Both the position numbers and the translations under genes were made by a program. Positions 1-6,442 of a DNA stretch of 9,636 nucleotides are shown one piece after another. The DNA lies in NCBI GenBank assembly GCA_016780605.1, contig JADHLS010000138.1:1-9636 (forward strand), given 5' to 3'. The notes under the pieces were generated by a model. It was not told where the DNA came from. It worked only from the letters and a program-made list of their open reading frames with translations, and did no database searches. The first letter of the stretch is position 1, and every line of letters begins with the position of its first letter. The stretch is from Reyranella sp. Its GTDB lineage: Bacteria; Pseudomonadota; Alphaproteobacteria; Reyranellales; Reyranellaceae.

Positions 1-714
1 GGGCTGTCGGCGCACGGCTCGCACTCGGTGGCGAGCGAGAAGTTCCTGTTCGCCATGCCGGAGACCACGATCGGCCTCTTTCCCGATGTCGGCGGGGGCT
101 ACTTCCTCACCCGGCTGCAAGGCGCGCTCGGCACGTACCTGGCGCTCACCAGTCATCGCCTGAAGGCGGCCGATGCCCTTTGGGCCGGCATCGTCGATGC
201 GCATGTGCCCGGCGCCAAGATGAACGAATTGCAGGCGGCGTTGGCCGCCGCCGATCTCACGGGGCCCGATGCCAACCGCAAGGTCGACGCCGTGATCGCC
301 CGCTTCGCGACCGATCCTGGCCTGCCCGGCCTGCCGGCCTTGATGCTGGACATCGATCGCTGCTTCTCGGCGGAATCTGTGGGCGAGATCGTGGCCCGGC
401 TGAGGAAGCATCCCGGCGATTGGGCGCAGAAGCAGCTGGCGGCGCTGCTCAAGCTCTCGCCGCTCTCCATGGCGATCACGCTGGAGCAGATGAGGCGCTG
501 CGCCAACCGCTCGTTCGAGGACACGATGACCATCGAGTACCGCATGGCGCAGAACTGCATGCGGCCCGATCACGATTTCTTCGAGGGGGTGCGCGCCCTC
601 CTGGTCGACAAGGACCAGAAGCCGAAGTGGAATCCCGCGACCATCGAGGGTGTCACGCGCGAAATGGTCGATGCGCATTTCAAACCGGTCGCGAACGACC
701 TGTTCTTCGACTGA
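1..714 (+). CDS. 3-hydroxyisobutyryl-CoA hydrolase, 5'-truncated by the window edge
   Basis: This is a crotonase-superfamily hydrolase that cleaves 3-hydroxyisobutyryl-CoA to 3-hydroxyisobutyrate and CoA in cytoplasmic valine breakdown. The frame is open from base 1, and the codons before the first internal GTG (base 28) already encode the conserved GLSAHGSH stretch, so the true start lies outside the window. About 237 codons are present, against roughly 350 in the full family. The diagnostic block MPETTIGLFPDVGG is visible near window residues 19-32. Its Glu21 and Asp29 have the eight-residue spacing of the catalytic Glu/Asp pair of human HIBCH. The C-terminal helical part is complete and ends at TGA. 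Plain enoyl-CoA hydratases lack this long C-terminal extension, which favours HIBCH. The next gene, mmsB, uses its product, which supports the call. Confidence 0.93.
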   Translation, partial: GLSAHGSHSVASEKFLFAMPETTIGLFPDVGGGYFLTRLQGALGTYLALTSHRLKAADALWAGIVDAHVPGAKMNELQAALAAADLTGPDANRKVDAVIARFATDPGLPGLPALMLDIDRCFSAESVGEIVARLRKHPGDWAQKQLAALLKLSPLSMAITLEQMRRCANRSFEDTMTIEYRMAQNCMRPDHDFFEGVRALLVDKDQKPKWNPATIEGVTREMVDAHFKPVANDLFFD

Positions 715-722
715 GGGCTTTT

Positions 723-730
723 AGGGAGGA
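723..730 (+). promoter_or_regulatory. Shine-Dalgarno site of mmsB
   Basis: The bases AGGGAGGA lie four bases before the ATG at 735, in the 20-base gap after the hydrolase stop codon. This strong purine site fixes the mmsB start, even though the reading frame is open far upstream inside the preceding gene. Confidence 0.7.
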
Positions 731-734
731 CGAC

Positions 735-1616
735 ATGGCGAAGATCGCCTTCATTGGTCTCGGCAACATGGGTGGGCCGATGGCCGCCAACCTCGTGAAG
801 GGCCAGCATCAGGTCACGGCCTTCGACCTCTCGGCGGCGGCGCTGGAGGCCGCGGTCGGTCACGGCGCCAAGAAGGCGGCGACGGCCGCCGAGGCGGTGA
901 AGGGGGCCGAGGTCGTGGTCACCATGCTCCCGGCCGGCAAGCATGTGCGCACCGTCTACGAGACCGACGTGCTGCCCAACGCGGCCAAGGGCGCGCTGCT
1001 GATCGACTGCTCGACCATCGATGTCGACAGCGCCCGCCACGTCGGCGACCTCGCGGCCAAGGCCGGGCTGGAGATGGTCGATGCGCCGGTGTCGGGCGGC
1101 GTCGGCGGTGCCACGGCCGGCACGCTCACCTTCATGGTGGGCGGCAGCGAGGGCGCGTTCGCCAAGGCGCGGCCCATCCTGGAGAAGATGGGCAAGAACA
1201 TCGTCCATACCGGCGCGCCGGGCGCCGGGCAGGCGGCGAAGATCTGCAACAACATGATCCTCGGCATCACCATGGTCGGCGTCGCCGAAGGCTTCCTGCT
1301 GGGCAAGCGGCTCGGCCTCGATGTTCAGAAGCTGTTCGACATCGTGTCGACGTCGTCGGGCAGTTGCTGGGCGGTGAACAACTACCTGCCGCTGCCCGGC
1401 CCGGTGCCGACCTCGCCCGCCAACCGTGACTATCAGGCGGGCTTCACCGCCGACAACATGCTGAAGGATCTGAAGCTCGCCCAGCAGGCAGCGCAGGCCT
1501 CGGGCGCCAGCACGCCGATGGGGGCGGAGGCGGCCCAGCTCTTCAACATGTTCGTCAACGCCGGCGGCGGCCCGAAGGACTTCTCGGGCATCATAAAAAT
1601 GCTCGAAGGGAAGTAG
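735..1616 (+). CDS. mmsB: 3-hydroxyisobutyrate dehydrogenase
   Basis: This is an NAD+-dependent beta-hydroxyacid dehydrogenase that oxidises 3-hydroxyisobutyrate to methylmalonate semialdehyde in valine catabolism. The protein has 293 residues, the normal family length. It opens with the Rossmann dinucleotide-binding motif GLGNMGGPMAANL (about residues 8-20). The family motifs DCSTIDVDSA (91-100) and DAPVSGG (116-122) follow. The active-site segment GAGQAAKICNNMILG places the catalytic lysine at Lys169, and the C-terminal helical domain carries the conserved NMLKDLKLA segment (241-249). The ATG at 735 is preceded by a strong Shine-Dalgarno site. It lies 20 bases behind the 3-hydroxyisobutyryl-CoA hydrolase gene, so two successive valine-pathway enzymes are probably co-transcribed. 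Related enzymes act on glyoxylate-derived or tartronate substrates, but motif and context favour MmsB. Confidence 0.94.
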   Translation: MAKIAFIGLGNMGGPMAANLVKGQHQVTAFDLSAAALEAAVGHGAKKAATAAEAVKGAEVVVTMLPAGKHVRTVYETDVLPNAAKGALLIDCSTIDVDSARHVGDLAAKAGLEMVDAPVSGGVGGATAGTLTFMVGGSEGAFAKARPILEKMGKNIVHTGAPGAGQAAKICNNMILGITMVGVAEGFLLGKRLGLDVQKLFDIVSTSSGSCWAVNNYLPLPGPVPTSPANRDYQAGFTADNMLKDLKLAQQAAQASGASTPMGAEAAQLFNMFVNAGGGPKDFSGIIKMLEGK

Positions 1617-1620
1617 GCCG

Positions 1621-2307
1621 ATGATCACTCTGTACGATCTCGTCTTCCAGGATGATCGCCGCCCCAGCCCGTTCTGCTGGCGCGCCAAGTTCGCGCTGAA
1701 GCACAAGGGACTGAGTTGGCGCGACGAGCCCGTGGGCTTCACCGAGAAGCAGAAGATCGCCTTCGCCCAGTCGCAGCTCGTGCCCGTCATCCATGACGGG
1801 CCGAACGTGGTGAAGGATAGCTGGGCGATCGCCCGGCATCTCGACAAGGCTTATCCTGACAAGCCCCTGTTCAAGAACGAGATGGCCCTGTCCTACGCCC
1901 ATTTCTTTGCGGGCTGGGTCGACACGGCTGTGCATCCGGCGTTGTTCCCCAACATCGTCGGTGACCTCTATGACCGCGTACGTCCGGTCGATCAGCCATA
2001 CTTCAAGGAATCGCGCGGCAAGCGACTGGGCACGACCGACTTCGCGGCGTTTCAGGCCAAGGGGCGCGAGAAGGGCGTCGACGCCTTCCGCGCGGTGCTC
2101 GAACCGGCGCGGCGGGTGCTGAAGGAACAACTATTCCTGTGCGGCGACCAGCCGGGCTATCCCGACTACGCCTTGGGGGGCGCGTTCCTGTGGGCGCGAG
2201 TCGTATCGCCCCTCGACTTGCTGCAGGCCGACGATCCCGTTCACGGCTGGCGCGAACGCATGCTCGACCTCTACGACGGCATGGGCCGCAAGGCGAAGGC
2301 GGCGTAA
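1621..2307 (+). CDS. Glutathione S-transferase family protein, LigE (beta-etherase)-like
   Basis: This is a 228-residue cytosolic GST with an N-terminal thioredoxin-like domain (about 1-85) and a helical C-terminal domain. Several segments resemble Sphingobium LigE, the glutathione-dependent beta-aryl ether-cleaving enzyme: ITLYDL at 2-7, SPFCWRAKFALKHKGL at 16-31, VPVIHDG at 54-60 with the cis-proline Pro55, and DSWAIARHLD at 66-75. Near the C-terminus there are also GDQPGYPDY and LDLYDGMGR. The Ser16-Pro17-Phe18 region is where glutathione would be activated, and Asp66-Ser67 is the usual gamma-glutamyl contact. The resemblance was judged by eye, so the real substrate is unknown; an etherase, dehalogenase or isomerase role is possible. 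The ATG lies four bases after the mmsB stop, with GAAGGGAAG just upstream as ribosome-binding site, indicating the same operon. Confidence 0.85.
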   Translation: MITLYDLVFQDDRRPSPFCWRAKFALKHKGLSWRDEPVGFTEKQKIAFAQSQLVPVIHDGPNVVKDSWAIARHLDKAYPDKPLFKNEMALSYAHFFAGWVDTAVHPALFPNIVGDLYDRVRPVDQPYFKESRGKRLGTTDFAAFQAKGREKGVDAFRAVLEPARRVLKEQLFLCGDQPGYPDYALGGAFLWARVVSPLDLLQADDPVHGWRERMLDLYDGMGRKAKAA

Positions 2308-2316
2308 GAGGCCGGC

Positions 2317-2931
2317 ATGAGATACGACGCCGTCATCTTCGATCTGCTGACGGCGTTGCTCGATTCCTGGACCTTATGGAACGACGTCGCGGGGTCGGCC
2401 GAGGCCGGCATGAAATGGCGCCGCCGCTATCTCGAGATCACCTACGGCTGCGGCGCCTACAGACCATATGAAACGCTGGTGCGCGAAGCGGCGCGCGATG
2501 CCGGCCTGTCGGACAGCCTGGGCGAGGGCCTGGAACGGCGCTGGTCCGAGCTGAGGCCGTGGCCGGAGGCGCCCGGCGTGCTGACGAGGCTCCCCGTGCC
2601 GCTGGCCGTCGCGACCAACTGCTCGGTGCGGCTCGGTCGCCAGGCTGCCGACCGGGTCGGCGTGCCGTTCAAGGTGGTGATCACGGCCGAGAGCGCCGGG
2701 TTCTACAAGCCGCGGCCCGAGCCCTATCGCGCGGTCCTGCAGGCGCTGGGCACGGCGCCCGAGCGGACCCTGTTCGTCGCGGGCTCGGCATCCGATGTGC
2801 CGGGCGCGAAGGGCGTCGGCATGCCGGTCTACTGGCACAATCGCATTGGCCTGCCGCCCCGCGACGATGCACAGCCCGACCATCTCGAGACGACGCTCGA
2901 CCGGCTGGCCGATCTTTTCGGCGGCAACTGA
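2317..2931 (+). CDS. HAD-superfamily hydrolase, L-2-haloacid dehalogenase-like, with variant motifs
   Basis: This 204-residue cytosolic protein has the haloacid dehalogenase fold. The nucleophile is Asp9 in VIFDLLTALLDS. Motif II is ATNCS (99-103), motif III contains Lys131 in FYKPRPEPY, and motif IV is VAGSASDVPGAKG with Asp160. The end of that segment (MPVYWHNRIG) matches the NR-type ending of L-2-haloacid dehalogenases. The residue two after the nucleophile is Leu, not the Asp acid/base of phosphatases, as in dehalogenases. However, positions matching L-DEX YL Thr14, Ser175 and Asn177 appear to be Ala13, Ala155 and Ser157. It is therefore safest to call it a dehalogenase-like HAD hydrolase of unknown substrate. 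The start lies nine bases after the GST stop, and its TGA overlaps the Shine-Dalgarno site of the next gene, so the genes are tightly linked. Confidence 0.82.
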   Translation: MRYDAVIFDLLTALLDSWTLWNDVAGSAEAGMKWRRRYLEITYGCGAYRPYETLVREAARDAGLSDSLGEGLERRWSELRPWPEAPGVLTRLPVPLAVATNCSVRLGRQAADRVGVPFKVVITAESAGFYKPRPEPYRAVLQALGTAPERTLFVAGSASDVPGAKGVGMPVYWHNRIGLPPRDDAQPDHLETTLDRLADLFGGN

Positions 2932-2936
2932 GGAGG
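2931..2936 (+). promoter_or_regulatory. Shine-Dalgarno site that fixes the GTG start of the MaoC gene
   Basis: AGGAGG is a perfect anti-16S match. Its first base is the last base of the preceding TGA stop, and it lies six bases before the GTG at 2943. There is no ATG nearby in that frame, so this site decides the start. Confidence 0.75.
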
Positions 2937-2942
2937 AAGTCC

Positions 2943-3428
2943 GTGGCCGACACCAATACATTCCGGCCGGAGGAACACCGGTTTGGGCCGACGCACTGGT
3001 TCGAGGACCTGAAGGTCGGCCAGACGTTCTACATAAACTCGCGGACCCAGACCGAATCGCTCTTTGCGGCCTTCCAGCTGGCGAGCGGCGACAACCATCC
3101 AATTCACTACGATCGCGAGTATTGCCGCGCCCGCGGCCATCGCGACATGCTGGCGCACGGCCTGCAGGTCGCCATCCAGGGTGCGGCCGGCGCCGGCATC
3201 TTCCCGCATGTTATCGGCGATTCGCTGATCGGCTTCCTCGAGCAGTCCTCGCGCTTCCTGAAGCCGGTTTATTGCGGCGACACGCTCTATCCCATGCTCG
3301 AGGTGAGCGACCTGAAACCGGGACACAACACCGGCGTCGTCACCATGAAGCTCACCATCCATAACCAGGCCGGCGCGCTGGTATGCGACGGCGAACACAA
3401 GTACCTTGTGAAGAAGCGGCCGCAGTAA
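2943..3428 (+). CDS. MaoC-type hydratase (R-specific enoyl-CoA hydratase-like)
   Basis: This is a 161-residue single hot-dog-fold protein. The hydratase signature is clear at residues 48-57 (SGDNHPIHYD), where Asp50 and His55 are the catalytic pair that adds water to trans-2-enoyl-CoA esters to give (R)-3-hydroxyacyl-CoA. It is followed by the AHGLQ segment (71-75) that packs along the hot-dog helix. The C-terminal half carries the usual beta-sheet segments, including the RFLKPVYCGDTLY stretch at about 104-116. Translation starts at GTG behind a perfect AGGAGG site. Upstream in-frame codons belong to an out-of-frame overlap with the HAD gene and are not coding. The acyl substrate cannot be told from sequence. 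The position behind valine-pathway genes fits branched-chain or short-chain acyl-CoA metabolism, but this is inference. Confidence 0.88.
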   Translation: MADTNTFRPEEHRFGPTHWFEDLKVGQTFYINSRTQTESLFAAFQLASGDNHPIHYDREYCRARGHRDMLAHGLQVAIQGAAGAGIFPHVIGDSLIGFLEQSSRFLKPVYCGDTLYPMLEVSDLKPGHNTGVVTMKLTIHNQAGALVCDGEHKYLVKKRPQ

Positions 3429-3441
3429 GGATTCTCTCTTG

Positions 3442-4509
3442 ATGGACGGCATCATCCATCGTCACACCAAGCCCGGCACCGCCCCCGGCACGCTCGCCGG
3501 GCGCCCGCCCGTGCCCGACGAGGCGCTCGACTTCACCCTGGTCGAGTACACCTCGGAGGACGTGCAGGTGCTGCATGGCGTCGAGGTCGACGAATGCCGC
3601 TTCCATCTCGGCACGCCCGGCCACACCTGGATCGACGTCGCCGGCCGGCCGAGCTCCGACATGCTGCGCGACCTCGGCATGGCCTTCAACCTGCATCCGC
3701 TGGCGCTCGAGGACGTGTTCCACGCCCACCAAAGAAGCAAGCTCGACCTGTACGAGGGGCAGGGTTTCATCGTGCTGAACGACCCCTCGTACGAGGACGG
3801 CGCGCTTGTCGTTCGCCAGGTCAGCATCTTCTTCGGCGAGAACTACGTGATCTCGTTCCACGATCACAAGGTCGACATCTTCAAGCCGGTGCGCGATCGC
3901 CTTCAGACGGCGGGCTCACGGCTGCGCACATTCGGTATCGACTACCTGGTCTACGCCCTGGTCGACCTCGTGATCGACCGCAAGTTCCCGCTGATCGAGG
4001 TGGTGTCGACGCACCTCGAGGAGCTCGAGGACGAGGCGCTGGAACACCCGACCGAAGACACGCTCTATCACATCCACCAGGCCAGGCGGGCGCTGGTGAC
4101 CTTCCATCGCCTGCAATGGGCCGAGCGCGAGACGGTGCTGGCCCTGATGCGGCCGGAAGTGCCGTTCATCATGCCCGAAACGCGCACCTATCTGCGCGAC
4201 TGCTTCGATCATGCCGTGGCCGTGCTCGACCTGGTCGAGAGCTACCGTGAAATGACCAACGGCCTGATGGAAGTCTATCTCATGCACGCGTCCAATCGCA
4301 TGGGCGAGGTCATGAAGACCATGGCAATCATCACAGTCTTCTTCATGCCGCTCAGCTTTCTGGCCGGCATCTACGGCATGAACTTCGACCGCGGCGAGGG
4401 CAACATGCCCGAGCTCGGCTGGAAATACGGCTATCCCTTTTTCTGGGCTTTGGTCGTGCTGATCGTGGCCGGCCTCTACGTCTGGCTGAAACGCAAGCGC
4501 TGGATATGA
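3442..4509 (+). CDS. corA: CorA-family magnesium/divalent cation channel
   Basis: This is an inner-membrane pentameric channel subunit of 355 residues carrying Mg2+ (or Co2+/Ni2+/Zn2+ in some relatives) into the cytoplasm. The large N-terminal cytoplasmic domain (about 1-285) includes the long stalk helix. Two C-terminal membrane segments follow at about 292-311 and 331-349. The signature YGMNF sits at 311-315 at the end of the first, with GMN at 312-314 and the following loop carrying the common NMPEL sequence. The protein ends in a basic tail (KRKRWI). A TTG lies directly before the ATG (at 3439), but the ATG is preferred. The ribosome-binding site is weak (TAAGG at 3426-3430). The last codons overlap the start of the next gene (ATGA). 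ZntB-type zinc transport is an alternative, since subfamilies are hard to separate by eye. Confidence 0.93.
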   Translation: MDGIIHRHTKPGTAPGTLAGRPPVPDEALDFTLVEYTSEDVQVLHGVEVDECRFHLGTPGHTWIDVAGRPSSDMLRDLGMAFNLHPLALEDVFHAHQRSKLDLYEGQGFIVLNDPSYEDGALVVRQVSIFFGENYVISFHDHKVDIFKPVRDRLQTAGSRLRTFGIDYLVYALVDLVIDRKFPLIEVVSTHLEELEDEALEHPTEDTLYHIHQARRALVTFHRLQWAERETVLALMRPEVPFIMPETRTYLRDCFDHAVAVLDLVESYREMTNGLMEVYLMHASNRMGEVMKTMAIITVFFMPLSFLAGIYGMNFDRGEGNMPELGWKYGYPFFWALVVLIVAGLYVWLKRKRWI

Positions 4510-5489
4510 CCTATCGCATCTTCGGCTCGGAGCTCTCGCCCTATTCGGTGAAGGTGCGCTCCTATTTCCGCTATCGCGGCCTGCCGCACGAGTGGATCCT
4601 GCGCTCGCCGGCCGTCCAGGCCGAGTTCCAGAAATACGCCAAGCTGCCGCTGGTGCCGCTGGTCGTGACGCCGGACGGCGAGGGCATCCAGGATTCGACA
4701 CCGATCATCGAGCGGTTCGAGGCGAAGGAGCCCGCGCTCGCCACCGGTGATGGGGCGCTCGATCTCATCTCGGCGCTGCTCGAGGAATACGGCGACGAGT
4801 GGGGCAACAAATGGATGTTCCACTATCGCTGGCGCTACCAGCCCGACGTCTGGTCGACCGCCGAGCGCATCGCCCAGCAGATGATGGGCGCGCAAGGCAC
4901 GCTCGCCGTGGCTCAGGCCCGCACCGCCGTCGCCGAGCGCATGACGGCGCGCATCGGTTTCGTCGGCTCGAACCCCCGGACCGAGCCCACGATCGAGGCC
5001 TCCTTCAAGCGCGCGCTCGCCTTGCTCGAGGCGCATCTGCAGGCGCGGCCCTATTTGCTGGGCGCCCGACCGGCGATGGCCGACTTCGGCCTGTGGGGCC
5101 AGCTCTACGAGGCCGCGACCGATCCCACGCCGGGCACGATCATGCGCGGCAGCGCCCCAAAGGTGATGGCCTGGGTGCAGCGCATGCTGGCGCCCAAAGA
5201 CGAAGGCGCGTTCGAGCCATGGACGGCGCTCGCGCCGACCTTGATGCCGCTCCTGAAGGAAGAGGTCGCGGGGCTGTTCCTGCCCTGGTCGACGGCCAAC
5301 GCCGAGGCCATCACGCGCGGCGACAAGACCTTCGAGACGACGCTTGCCGGCGGGCCGTGGTCGCAGGAGCCGCAGAAATACCACGCCCGCTCGCTGGCCG
5401 AGATCCGCCGCAAGTATGCGGCAGCGGAGGCTGCGCCGGGCCTCGATGTCATCCTGACCGAAAGCGGCTGCCTGAAGTATCTCGGCTAG
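4506..5489 (+). CDS. Glutathione S-transferase family protein with long C-terminal part
   Basis: This is a 327-residue protein whose first ~80 residues form a thioredoxin-like GST domain. SPYSVKVRSYFRYRGLPHEW (11-30) provides the Ser-Pro-Tyr glutathione-site region. LPLVPLVV supplies the cis-proline, and the IQDSTPIIERFE segment is the gamma-glutamyl-contact strand. A helical C-terminal domain follows, with the common LLGARPAMADFGLWGQLY stretch. At well over 300 residues it is longer than typical GSTs (200-240). The last ~100 residues (WVQRML onward) are an extension with no motif that I recognise. The ATG overlaps the CorA stop (ATGA), a sign of translational coupling. It shows no close resemblance to the other GST in the window, so it is not a recent duplicate. 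The substrate is unknown. Confidence 0.85.
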   Translation: MTYRIFGSELSPYSVKVRSYFRYRGLPHEWILRSPAVQAEFQKYAKLPLVPLVVTPDGEGIQDSTPIIERFEAKEPALATGDGALDLISALLEEYGDEWGNKWMFHYRWRYQPDVWSTAERIAQQMMGAQGTLAVAQARTAVAERMTARIGFVGSNPRTEPTIEASFKRALALLEAHLQARPYLLGARPAMADFGLWGQLYEAATDPTPGTIMRGSAPKVMAWVQRMLAPKDEGAFEPWTALAPTLMPLLKEEVAGLFLPWSTANAEAITRGDKTFETTLAGGPWSQEPQKYHARSLAEIRRKYAAAEAAPGLDVILTESGCLKYLG

Positions 5490-6343
5490 GGCTGTGGCCG
5501 GTAGGCCGGCCGCGGTTGGGCGATCACGTAGGCCGAGACGTCCCACGCCTGCTGCAAGGTGAGCTGCGGATGCTGCGGATCGACGCCGCGCGGCATATTG
5601 AGGCGGACGAAGCTCACGATGCGCCGATAGCGGTCCATGCCGGCGCCATCGTTGTAGCTGTCCGGGCCCCAGAGGGGCGGGAAGACGTAGCCATCGGCAT
5701 CATTGGCCGACCCGCGGCGCACGCCGAGCCCGTTCTGCTGATGGCAGGCCGCGCAGACCGTCGCGAAGACCGTGGCGCCGCGCTCGGCGCTGGCTGGCAG
5801 CGGCGGCGCTTCAGGCGGCTCGGCCGGTGCCGGCGTCGGAATGCCGATGTAGCGCAGGAAGGCGAGCAACGCCGTCATCTCGCTCGAGGCGTCGGGCAGG
5901 GCGCGTCCGTTCATCGAGCGGGTCATGCATTCGTTGATCCGCTCGGCGAGCGAGATCACCCGCTGATCGCGCGTCGAGAACTTGGGGTATGTCGCGAAAA
6001 TGCCGACGAGCGGGAGGCCAGCGCGGTTGGTGCCGGCGTCGAGATGACAGCTCTGGCAGGCGAGGTTGTTGCCGGCGAAGCGCATCGCCTTGTCGGGCAC
6101 CTCGGGGCCGATATTGGCGAAGGTGCGCGTGATCAGGACATAGCCGTAGGCGATCGCCGGCCCTTGATCGCCCGCCGGCACCAGGAAGCCGCCGCCCTGC
6201 GGGCTGTAGTCGGGCCAGGCCTGGGGCGGCGCGGCCGGGGCGACGTTGGAGGCGGGCAGCGGCCTTGGGAGATGCAAGCCGATTGCGGCCATCGACAAGA
6301 AGAAGGCGGCGAACAGGACGGCGAAGATCCAGAGGCGGTTCAT
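5486..6343 (-). CDS. Membrane-anchored di-heme cytochrome c, thiosulfate dehydrogenase (TsdA)-like
   Basis: This is a 285-residue c-type cytochrome exported to the periplasm. A basic residue (Arg3) followed by a hydrophobic segment (about 5-24) acts as a signal peptide or membrane anchor; no clear cleavage site is seen. Two heme-binding motifs occur: CQSCH at 96-100 and CAACH at 197-201. The first domain carries LACQSCHLDAGTN and then RINECMTRSMNGRALP, which resembles TsdA. In that family a cysteine in this stretch serves as axial ligand of the active-site heme, here Cys139. Met250 in RLNMPRG is a candidate ligand of the second heme. TsdA couples two thiosulfates to tetrathionate. A related di-heme cytochrome of another pathway is possible. 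The start is uncertain: ATG at 6343 is preferred for the signal sequence, but no good Shine-Dalgarno precedes it; ATG at 6367 and TTG at 6442 are alternatives. Confidence 0.83.
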   Translation of the reverse strand: MNRLWIFAVLFAAFFLSMAAIGLHLPRPLPASNVAPAAPPQAWPDYSPQGGGFLVPAGDQGPAIAYGYVLITRTFANIGPEVPDKAMRFAGNNLACQSCHLDAGTNRAGLPLVGIFATYPKFSTRDQRVISLAERINECMTRSMNGRALPDASSEMTALLAFLRYIGIPTPAPAEPPEAPPLPASAERGATVFATVCAACHQQNGLGVRRGSANDADGYVFPPLWGPDSYNDGAGMDRYRRIVSFVRLNMPRGVDPQHPQLTLQQAWDVSAYVIAQPRPAYRPQP

Positions 6344-6442
6344 CTCAGCGACGACACCGTAGAGCATCGGGCCAAGCCGCGCACCGAATTGCGTAATTGC
6401 GGAAATTCCCTGCACTGCTGGCGCTGGCGGCAATGACGGCAA

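Noticed and set aside
570..1847. A 425-codon minus-strand open frame opposite mmsB
   Set aside because: It is an antisense shadow caused by high GC. Its product is rich in Arg, His and Gly with no domain pattern, while the plus strand carries a full MmsB with all motifs.
5490..5520. GC-rich short inverted stretch (GGCCGGTAGGCCGGCC) near the convergent stops as a terminator
   Set aside because: It lies within the cytochrome coding region and has no following T-run on either strand, so it cannot be called an intrinsic terminator.
4799..6436. A 545-codon plus-strand open frame running across the convergent junction
   Set aside because: It covers the out-of-phase GST and the antisense of the cytochrome. 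The product is Arg/Ala-rich low-complexity sequence; both real genes show family motifs in other frames.
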